Made by a program: the position numbers and the translations under genes
NCBI RefSeq assembly: GCF_010183535.1
Contig: NC_071330.1
Location: 6,863,717-6,927,716, forward strand
DNA: 64,000 bases
Source: Caenorhabditis remanei
Taxonomy: Eukaryota > Nematoda > Chromadorea > Rhabditida > Rhabditidae
Reading direction: 5' to 3'
Shown here: positions 55,660 to 64,000 of the stretch, piece after piece
Numbering within the stretch: position 1 is the stretch's first letter
How the letters are laid out: each line of letters begins with the position of its first letter
The notes under the pieces: generated by a model
The model's database searches: none
What the model saw: only the letters and a program-made list of their open reading frames with translations
What the model was told of the DNA's origin: nothing

Positions 55660-58600
55660 ATGAGTCGGGTCGTTAGTCGGACGGCTCCAGGTGGAACTTG
55701 CGTACTTAACAAGGATGACTTCAAGAAATCATTTGAAGATGTACCCAAAATAGTAAGTACGAGTACTGATAACAATTTGACCGAGGATTTCTTTTTAGAC
55801 CGTGTCATCTCCCGCGGACGCAAAAGCTAAATTTGACAAGGTTATAGCGATTTTGTCAAAAAGCCAAGAGGACTGGAACAAAAGAAGAGAACAAGTTGGC
55901 TTTTCAGTGACTTTCAACGATTACTAGTTCTTTTTTCAGTTGCAAGTTATCCGATCCATTGTTATTCACGGTGAAGAGATTATTGGGAGAGATCAACTTT
56001 TGAGCCAACTTGTGCGCCTGACAGATTGCCTCGACCTTTCTGTCAGAGATCTCCGATCTCAAATCCTAAGAGAAGCTGCCGTAACGTGCAGTTTTCTTTT
56101 TGAAAGATATGGAAATGATGTGCATCAGATTGCCGAAAGATGTCTGCCATCTGCCTTCTCGCAGCTAGCAGTTAGTACCAAAGTTATGGCAACTTCTGGA
56201 GCAACACTAGCTCAATTCCTAGTTCAAGTAAGTTTGAAACTAAATGCTTAAGACGAGGTTTTTTTTCAGTATGTTCAAACGAAACAAATATTCACTTGCA
56301 TCACATCATATGCTACATCGAAGGATAAAAACCAAAGACGGCAGTTATGTCTAATGCTGGAAATCGTGATTGAGCACTGGAATGACAAACTGAAAAAAAC
56401 AGTTCTCGTACAAATCGCTGAGCTAATCAAGTCTGCAATTTCTGATGCTGATCCGGAAACAAGAACCGCTGGAAGAAAGGCTTTCAATAAGCTCGATTCG
56501 ATGCATCCAGAAGAAGCGGATAAGTTATTCGCTTCGGTCGATGCTTCCAGACAGAAAATGCTTCGAGCAAACGATGCGGCTTCCTCGAGTACAAGTATAA
56601 ACAGTGAGCGTGGAACTGCTCCGTTCAGATCTAAGTTATCGGCAGGAAGTATTGGTGGAATTAGGAATGTTCCGAACATTTCATCAAGTTGGTGGCAACA
56701 AAAAATATAAATTCTTAACATTTCGTTTACAGAATTCCTTGCTCAACGCAGTGCCTCTGCCATCGACACAAAGCAAATAACTCGTATGACCACATCTGTA
56801 TCTAGAACTCCTAATACGAAACCAATGACTACAAGAACTCTGTCAAAAGTTGATACATCACCAGGAGGTTCCAAATTTGCAAGACCAACGATGGGAACAC
56901 TTGGACCACGTACAACGTCTAATTTACGAGCACGAGGAGGAGTACCCTCGTCCCAACCTAGTTCACGGAATGGATCACCGCCACGTCGACCATCAACAAC
57001 TGGAACACTTCCAACAGAAATGCAACGTGTCAAATCTAACCTTGGTTCAAGCTCCTTCGTTTCGTCTTTGACATCAGAACAAGCGGAAAGTTTACAGAAA
57101 GCCATGAACACGGCTAAGGAGAGCCTTGGCCAACCTTCACGTACCGATGATGATGAATTCCTACTTCCGAAGCGTCCAAAACCTCCACAGAGTCTTCATA
57201 CTCCACAAAAAACCGCTGTTGACATATCGAAAGTGGAAGCTGTGATTCGAGCGTGTTCATCAACTTCAGCCAATGAAAAGAGAGATGGCATCAAATCATT
57301 GTCTAGCATTGTTTCGGACCCAAGTTTAAGTCCTATCGAGCTCAAAAATATTGGTCAAGTTTTGAACAGACTTCTGGGTGAGGCAACAAATCCTATTGTC
57401 TTGGAGTCGGTGGCCTCATTTGTCAAAGCTCATCATTCTCGTCTTTCGGACTGGCTCAAACTTGGACTCGGAAAGATGTTCTCAAAGAAAGGATCCGAAA
57501 TGATGCAAAACATGAAAAAACAAATCTCCAAAACTATTAATATTATTTTGTCTTCATTTGATCCAGCTTTGCAACTGAAGGCTACGTGTGAGTTAATGTG
57601 TGATCCGATTCATTTGCTGACTCCAAAAGCTCGTGTCGCACTTCTCGAGTATCTTATTGAATTGCTTGAAAAGCATATGGAACGCGGTTCGCACTTCAAC
57701 ACTAAAGAAGTAAAAGCCACAATTCTAAAAATGTTCTCATGGATGACCGACCAGAGAAACGCGCAATTGATTACTCCGGTAAATTAATTCTAAATTTAAT
57801 GAACATCGATACCGATTTTTTCAGCATGGCGAGAAAGTTCTTTGTGCATTATTTGCATTGAACGGGGCCGACTTCTCAGCTCTGTTCAGCGAGTTCAATC
57901 CAGATTATCGCGACTGGGCTTACCGCATTCTTCAATCGCATGGACACAATCAACATGCTCCACCATCTGAAACACCATCACCTGGACGTGACGCGCATGT
58001 TCGGGCCAATATTTCGAATACTGCTGCGCAAATCGAGGATTTCGTTATCGCTCGAAATCATGAATTATCTGCTGAAAAGTCACCATTGTCGAGAGGATTG
58101 TTATCGTCGGGATACAAAAGGGTGGATGCTGAGCCGTTGCGCCCATTAACATCCGAAATGAACACTCAACGCGTAGAAGAAGAGATTAGTTTCAACGAAT
58201 CTTTTGACAGATTGAAGGTGAGTGTGTTTGATCTCAGGGCTTGATTTTTATTGAACTTTTCCAGCTCAATTCCACAACTCATCTGATCGACGATGTCAGG
58301 GAGCAAAGCGAATATGTTACTTCGAAACTTGCTCAAGTGTCAGAAGGTTCAGGAACAGAACAATACGAAGGTCTTATGTCCATTCAAACGATGCTTTGTG
58401 AAGGATCTTTCACATTGTGGGAACAAAATTTTCCGAAGCTTCTTATTGCTGTGTTTGATGTTCTCTCCAAAAGTCAATCTGATCAGAACAAGAAAGTTGC
58501 ACTGCGTGTTCTAACGAGGATGTGCACGTCACAAGCATCTCGTTTGTTTGATTCGACGGAGATCGCGATCTGTAAAGTACTTGAAGCAGCTGTAAACTCA

Positions 58601-59101
58601 ACAGATGGAACTATGAATGTGACAGTAGATGACTGTTTGAAAACGCTCGCAACGCATCTACCGCTGGCCAAGATTGTGAATGTGTCACAATTGATTTTAA
58701 AAGAGGTTGGTAATTCGATCTGGTTGAATTTTAACCGTTCATTAGGGGTTCCAGGAGAAAGTTCAAGAGGCGAAGGCTAGTCTGGTGCTGAAAATGATGA
58801 CAAAACTTTTCGAAGGGCTTCCTGCAGATGAATTGACTCCAATTATTGATGATTTGGCTCCATGTGCAATTCAGGTAAGAAACACGAAAATCTAATTTTA
58901 TTGATTTTATTTTTCCAGGCTTATGACTCTCCATCGTCTGGAGTTCGCAAAACAGCAGTTTACTGCTTGGTCGCTATGGTCAACAAGCTGGGAATGCAGG
59001 CTATGAACCCACATCTGCAACGTCTTTCGTCTGGAAAAATGAACCTCGTTCAGGTTTATGTAAATCGAGCCATGTCATCAAGTTCTCATTCCCATGTTTG
59101 A
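55660..59101 (+). CDS. CLASP-family microtubule regulator
   Basis: Nine exons (55660-55752, 55799-55894, 55940-56227, 56270-56687, 56733-57778, 57825-58217, 58265-58705, 58755-58874, 58919-59101) sum to 3078 bases, 1025 aa. An N-terminal TOG-like HEAT array (DWNKRREQLQVIRSIVIHGE, SVRDLRSQILREAAVTCSFL, DADPETRTAGRKAF) is followed by a Ser/Arg/Pro-rich linker (SSQPSSRNGSPPRRPSTTGT) where CLASPs bind EB proteins. A second TOG (ISKVEAVIRACSSTSANEKR) follows, then a C-terminal HEAT domain (SSGVRKTAVYCLVAMVNKLG ... PHLQRLSSGKMNLVQVYVNR). CLASPs promote microtubule rescue at kinetochores, spindle midzone and cortex. C. elegans has three paralogues (cls-1, cls-2, cls-3); I cannot say which this is. 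GCTGTA separates the TTTTCCAG acceptor from the ATG. Confidence 0.92.
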
Positions 59102-59497
59102 GAAATATCAATGAAATTATCCTCATTCTTCAGAGGCTTATGTTCCCCTAATTATCCCCGTAACATATTCTTTCATTCATCCTCCCCCCACCCCTTCACC
59201 TTCTTTTTCAAATCGTATTTCTTTACCAGTTTGTAAAATAATTATTTTCTGTTTAGAGCGGGTACCCTCTATCACTTTTTCACTTCTCTTATTAGCATAA
59301 TTCCCCTCTCCCTCTATCACTTTCTATTCGCGATGATAAATGAACGCTGCAAGTTTATTATTCCACAGAAAGACAAGAGAGACTATTAAGGAGTTCCAGC
59401 AAACATTTTGTCGTTTTCCGCATCGTATGACATAGATATGTCATAATTTTCTCTGAATTAGTTGTCCTCATACTGGAGTTCTAATTTCTATGAGAAC
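59102..59497. other. Convergent 3' spacer
   Basis: C/T-rich 3' flank of the CLASP gene; no further feature recognised. Confidence 0.5.
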
Positions 59498-60905
59498 TCA
59501 CTCAACATCTTCTGACCCTTCCAAGCTCAATTTAGACAACCAGTGAAGGATTCTTTCATACTCTGAAAAATTACTATCAACATTTTTTCGAGTGTCTCGC
59601 AAACTTTCTGGTTCCATATTGATATGTGCTTCCTGATGGCAAGCCCAGTTCGACATGTCAAAGGCGCCGTACTCGTAGTACACTGGCGTAACATAAAAAT
59701 GGCGTTCAGAATAAGAAAACGAAGACATTGTTTTGATAATAGAATCCATAGAGCAGAGATGATATCGACTGAAGTAGTTAGAACCTTTTTTTTAACAATG
59801 TCTTCAGAAAATATTACCAATAATCAAGTGCATAGTGTAACGGGACGAGATCCATAGAAGGTGTTGAATCAAGAATCTGAATAAGTACTGTAATAGGCAA
59901 TTGAAACTGAAAAGAAACAAACGATTTGGGTATTCATAACATTCTGGATTGCACCCAAGTAATCTTCGACACAAATAACACGACTCAAACATATGGAAAC
60001 AGTCGTTCGATTGTTGAGTGCAGTTCGAAGTTCATTAATCTTACGAAGAAAATTCAAAAGATGAGTATGTTTTTTGAGAGGAACAAGAAGAAGAGACAGA
60101 AGACAACGATCAAGAAAGTGACTCCAAGTACGGAACATCAAATTGCAGTCTTTCGCAACTGACGGGTTCCAATAGACACGACGCATACGGTGATTTTCTG
60201 GAATTGTAATTTATATCAAAACAATGTTGATGAAACTAACGATAATTCTCGACATTTTCCATTTCGAAGCTTCTTATTTTTGACGGAAAGAACCTCAAGA
60301 TTGAGCTAATTTTACCAGTATCCATTGAGATTGTGATAACTTCGGATGGTATCTTAGATCCATCTTCCAATTGAAATGTTTCTTCTGAAGGGACAACCAA
60401 ACAGAATCGACGAAGATGGACGTTTTGTAGGGAAGTATCTCCAAGAAACAAGAGTTTATCTTCCAATAATTGACGCGCTTCATCTCTTCTCATTCCATGT
60501 ACTCTCTCTCGATCATGAATTTCCTGAGTTACATCAAAAATTATTTTCATAAAACGTCAATCTGATAAGAACCTGTAAAAGTTTAGAGGATTTGAAAGGA
60601 TTGTTCTTCTGATTGACATCGTTTCCATTTTCACTTTTTCCCGTTTCTAATCTATCAATCTAAAAATGTTATAACTATGAATATGTTGTAGATTTCAATT
60701 TTATTAACTTTATTTCTTCGGTTTCTTTTTCTCCCTCCCCGTTTTCTTCTATTCATGTTGCTCGCCGTGCCATCTTCCTCTGCCAACTGCAAGACAGGTG
60801 CCGTGGAAGTTGAACAAGGAGATTGCTCACCTCAATGTCATCGTCGATATCATCAAAACCAGTGAATTTAATTATTCTACGCCCTTCCGAAACTTCAACA
60901 CTCAT
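59498..60905 (-). CDS. Unrecognised protein downstream of TFIIH p34
   Basis: Exons 60831-60905, 60573-60659, 60241-60523, 59941-60197, 59818-59906 and 59498-59768 sum to 1062 bases, 353 aa. The N-terminus is acidic (IIKFTGFDDIDDDIEIDR), followed by a Ser/Asn-rich part, a compact region (RRDEARQLLEDKLLFLGDTS, LRRFCLVVPSEETFQLEDGS), a hydrophobic helical stretch (TWSHFLDRCLLSLLLVPLKK) and a C-terminal domain with CRYHLCSMDSIIKTM and YYEYGAFDMSNWACH. No signal peptide. The start is 151 bases beyond the p34 stop on the same strand, a typical operon gap, so it is probably cotranscribed. I do not recognise the family. Confidence 0.75.
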
Positions 60906-61056
60906 CTCTCATGGACAATAAAATATTCGTAGTATAAAAAGCTTTCATTAGCTTGCATACGTTTAAAAAAATTAGGGGTTCACGTAAAGAAAAAACAAAC
61001 ACAAATAAAAAATGTTAATGGCAAATCGACCGGTAAATGTAAAACAGGGTAGAATG
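60906..61056 (-). promoter_or_regulatory. Operon-type intercistronic spacer
   Basis: 151 bases between the p34 stop and the next ATG on the minus strand, T-rich when read on that strand. The length fits SL2 trans-splicing in a worm operon; no AATAAA is seen on the minus strand. Confidence 0.45.
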
Positions 61057-62253
61057 TTAAGATCTGAGTGTACGCTTTCTGTTAGGCTTCTTCGGGATAT
61101 TTGTGATCGTGAAAGCTGCTCGGCATACTTTACAGATTGGAGTATATTGGCAGAGGACGGATAGACAGACAGAGCAAACCCATCCGGATGAGACAAGTTT
61201 GTGATGGCAGGCACAAGACGCTCGGTAATCGACAGACTGAAATCTCGGAATGAAGAGCACAATAAGGTTTGATTCTAACTCACACTGTGGGATAGCTTTG
61301 AGAAAGCAGTACGATAAGATGGATCAGTGAGCATGTTAGTCTGCAAAATGTGACTTCTCCTTTTTGGAAGAGTTCGCATCAAGTTTATACTTACCATTAG
61401 TATTTTTAAAAGAGCTGGTGGTTTTTGGGCATGAAGAAACGAGCCACCAGTGATATCGGCAGCTTGTTGAAGAATTCCGCCAGTGAAGTCGTCTCCCATT
61501 GAAACAACGTCTACACATATGGACTGTTTGGCAGCGGAAAAGAACAGATTCATCAGTGAGCCTGAAGAAAAGAAAGTTTAATAAGACGAACACAACACTG
61601 TTTTCCTACCATGTTCACTTCCCATTATTGGTGACATAGAGATCACAACTGCTCGATTCGTCACTTTCTCTGTAGAGGATTCTGATTGTTCGGAAGTAGC
61701 AGCTGGTCCAAGAGAATCGTCACATGGATCCGCAGTTGTTATTCTACTGTCTTTCTTCATGTCTGTAAAGAAATAGTCTATCAGATGTTTCAAATTTGTA
61801 AATATAGAATTTACAGGAAATTATTCTCTTCTACCATTCCTTAGAATCTATAAGTTGCAACTAAACAAACTTACGACAGAAAGCGTGAGCCAATGCAGGT
61901 CCAAGAGGAGCTCCTATCGTTGCATCAGAGTTTCCGGAATCATTTGTTAATAAGTCTTTCAATCTATCAACAACAATGAAGGATGCGTTCCTATCATCAG
62001 ATCTGGCCGATGAATATATCATGTTTTTCGATTCATTCCGCCCATATGCGAAAACGAGAAGTTGATTAGATGCGGATTGACCCAAATGTGCATTGCAGAA
62101 TGAAACCTGAAAAAAAACCCCACGTTTTACAGTGAGAAGATATAAGCTCACAATAGAACGAAGGATTATTCCAATTGTTCTATCACCATGCTGACTAGCT
62201 AGTTTCCCCCAAGAACAAGACGATGCTTCGATCAATACAGATAATGTGCTCAT
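61057..62253 (-). CDS. gtf-2H3: TFIIH subunit p34 (GTF2H3/TFB4)
   Basis: Exons 62152-62253, 61875-62106, 61610-61762, 61395-61561, 61284-61340 and 61057-61236 sum to 891 bases, 296 aa. A vWA domain (MSTLSVLIEASSCSWGKLA; SIVSFCNAHLGQSASNQLLV; IGAPLGPALAHAFC; AVVISMSPIMGSEHGSLMNL; ADITGGSFLHAQKPPALLKI) is followed by a C4 zinc finger (CACHHKLVSSGWVCSVCLSV, CQYTPICKVC) and a basic tail (PKKPNRKRTLRS). p34 pairs with p44 in the TFIIH core; it has no enzyme activity. Length is close to human GTF2H3 (308 aa). ATTTACAG directly precedes the ATG, a likely trans-splice acceptor. First gene of a probable operon with the 59498-60905 gene. Confidence 0.93.
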
Positions 62254-62520
62254 CTGTAAATATATCAACATTTACTTGATTAAAGGCAAAACTTTAAATC
62301 TAGATTTCGTTTTCACATCGTTCTAAAGTGCAATTTCCTTTATGCGCATTATAGCCCCCGGTTAGTTATACGAAAATTCGAAAATTCGGCTGGCCGAAGA
62401 AACCATGCCAGCCACGGTGATTTTTTCGCTACATTAAATTTGGGTTTCTCTTCCATATTTCTGCTTCTCGCTAGGTCACGACCCCGTGAGGCAAACGCGC
62501 TCCGCCAGACAACGCAGTGT

Positions 62521-62870
62521 AATTTTCTCTGCCATAATTTTTAATCAGCTATATAAAAAAACTGAATCCATAAATTTCAAAAAACGCGCTCATAAGATTA
62601 TTTTTTTTCGATCTAGTTTATGTAGAAAAAAATTCTAGTCGTTTTGATGCCTCCTTCATATAGAAAACTGGATTTTGTTGAAGAGACTTTCGTCAGTGTT
62701 AATTTCTCTTCCACAAACTTTGACGAGGTTTTAAAAAAAACTGAATCCATAAATTTCAAAAAACGCGCTCATAAGATTAATTTTTTTAGCTCTAGTTGTT
62801 GTAGAAAAAAATTCTAGTCGTTTTGATGCCTCCTTCATATAGAAAACGGGAGTTTGTTGAAATTAAAAAT
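62521..62870 (+). repeat. Two-copy tandem repeat, period about 179 bp
   Basis: CTGAATCCATAAATTTCAAA at 62562 recurs at 62741, and ATTCTAGTCGTTTTGATGCC with its surroundings recurs likewise. Copies differ by scattered bases and short indels. Confidence 0.8.
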
Positions 62871-63243
62871 TCCTGATGGCCTAGTTTTTAAAATGACCAT
62901 GGCCTAGATTTGAGAAAGCTCACGAAGAAGCTCATCTTTCACGTGTAATTTAACTAGCGAAAGATCACGAGTCAAGATGGAGTGATGGGTAGATATATAT
63001 ATATCACTAGAATGGAAATTTTGTACTGATTTCGAATTTGTATTCAAATTTTGCAGAACGATTCTGGGAAAAAAGTTATTCAGGTTTTTGTGAGATTTCA
63101 GTACTACTTACAAATGGAAACTTTGAAGCTTGAAATCATGTAAATCGTTCAAAGTGTATTCAGGGTGATTCAAACGACGGGGAGCATTTCCAGTCGTTTT
63201 ATAGAGGTTATCAATCGACAAGAAACTAGACATGGAAGAAACG

Positions 63244-63572
63244 AATCGGGAAGAAGCAAATCGGGAAGTGACGAGTCGATAAGAGCCTTTTTATTAAGTT
63301 TCAGTGTCGGAAATGAAAAAAACTTTCATTTGAAAGTGTGTTGTGTAATTATTGAGAAGAGGGGCCGATGACAACTTTGAACTTCACTCGAAATATCATC
63401 GTCGCGAAGCAAATTTTCATAAAATCAGTTCAATAACATGAAAACACACCATTTGTAAGCTAAATAACTAAACTACACAAAAAATTATCAACTTTTCGTT
63501 CCTTTCAAACACTGGAACTTGCGAAAAAGTGTTATTCGCGATTCGTCACTTCCCAATTTGCTTCTTCCCGAT
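63244..63572. repeat. Imperfect long inverted repeat
   Basis: ATCGGGAAGAAGCAAATCGG (63244-63263) and the following GAAGTGACGAGTCG are matched in reverse complement at 63540-63572 with two mismatches; weaker pairing extends inward (TTTCAGTGT against ACACTGGAA). Possibly a decayed MITE. Confidence 0.65.
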
Positions 63573-64000
63573 CCAACATTCTTTCCGATTTGTACGGTGT
63601 CTCTTGTGTGATTGTAAATGTTTCAAATAGGAGTTTACAACATTTCATTTATCAGATTATCTCCTAGATGCCTTGAAAAAGTTAGAAACGAGGGAGATTG
63701 ATCACTGGATTGCACTTTTTACGCTTCTTATTACCGAAGAACAGATGAATACAGTTGCAATCTCAAATTTTAGATGTTTTCCAATTGAAACGTTCTGTTT
63801 TGATAACATAAATTCGTTTTTAGAACGATTTTTGACTTATCTATCATTTTTTTGTTTCCAAACTAGCACTTTTCATACAACTTCCTCTGCACTTCCACTG
63901 CAATTTATTAACCTCATTTTTCTGTGCCGCGGGGTTGCATCTTTAGCCCCGCCCATTTTTCTGCGCACCATGAGGCGAAAAATTGTCAACGGGAAATGTA

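Larger units (their letters stand above)
62254..64000. other. Repeat-rich region at the window end
   Basis: Upstream of the p34 gene. No coding exon supported. It contains a two-copy tandem repeat (62521-62870), an AT dinucleotide run near 62993, an inverted repeat (63244-63572) and, at the very end, a GCCCCGCCC-containing stretch (63940-63960) that may start another MITE. Confidence 0.5.

Noticed and set aside
62990..63005. AT dinucleotide run as an origin or promoter
   Set aside because: Short simple repeat, common in AT-rich worm DNA.
1..64000. tRNA, rRNA, CRISPR, phage or bacterial operon features
   Set aside because: No cloverleaf-like or array-like sequence was noticed, and all genes have spliceosomal introns.

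Overview
The window is nuclear DNA from a Caenorhabditis nematode. It has many 42-60 bp introns ending in TTTTCAG, candidate trans-splice acceptors directly upstream of start codons, an SRT-class serpentine receptor, and closely packed same-strand genes that look like operons. From memory, the gene content resembles the C. elegans chromosome III neighbourhood that carries a SPOP-like bath gene, the TFIIH p44 and p34 genes, vps-29, an NDUFAF7 homologue and mett-10. I therefore read it as a syntenic segment of a related species (for example remanei-, brenneri- or briggsae-like). This is an inference, not a search result. Gene models were built by joining exons by hand at GT/AG sites. Except where stated, exon lengths sum to a multiple of three and the reading frame stays open across every junction.

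Layout. 1-4200: transposon debris (a decayed BEL/Pao fragment, a truncated non-LTR element with a perfect hairpin, a 306-bp MITE). 4796-13019: four small 4-TM membrane-protein genes sharing one intron-phase pattern, plus a secreted Cys-rich repeat protein. 13706-21413: two HEAT-repeat genes in a likely operon, TANGO6/RTP1-like then importin-13-like. 22186-28132: two minus-strand genes, one with a duplicated MADF-like domain and one unrecognised; the long intron of the second holds nested MITEs. 28223-30284: a membrane-anchored CAP protein and a gene with Gag-type zinc knuckles. 30728-37257: minus-strand run of a MATH-BTB adaptor, TFIIH p44 (its intron carries a dead Tc1/mariner copy) and an acidic unknown. 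37258-47741: mostly gene-poor DNA around one srt chemoreceptor. 47742-49347: a secreted proprotein with a cystine-knot tail resembling IL-17. 49565-54320: NDUFAF7 and vps-29 (likely operon), divergent from mett-10. 54608-55478: MITEs. 55660-59101: a CLASP gene. 59498-62253: TFIIH p34 and an unknown gene, likely an operon. 62254-64000: repeats.

Functions that connect. Two directly interacting TFIIH subunits (p44 and p34) lie within about 30 kb, each first or second in a minus-strand run. TANGO6 and importin-13 are both transport-related HEAT proteins. METT-10, NDUFAF7 and VPS-29 are ordinary housekeeping genes. No tRNA, rRNA, CRISPR or other prokaryotic-type system was seen. The least explained coding sequences are the Gag-knuckle gene (29347-30284), the IL-17-like proprotein (47742-49347), the MADF-repeat gene (22186-23630) and three unrecognised genes (25302-28132, 30728-31897, 59498-60905).
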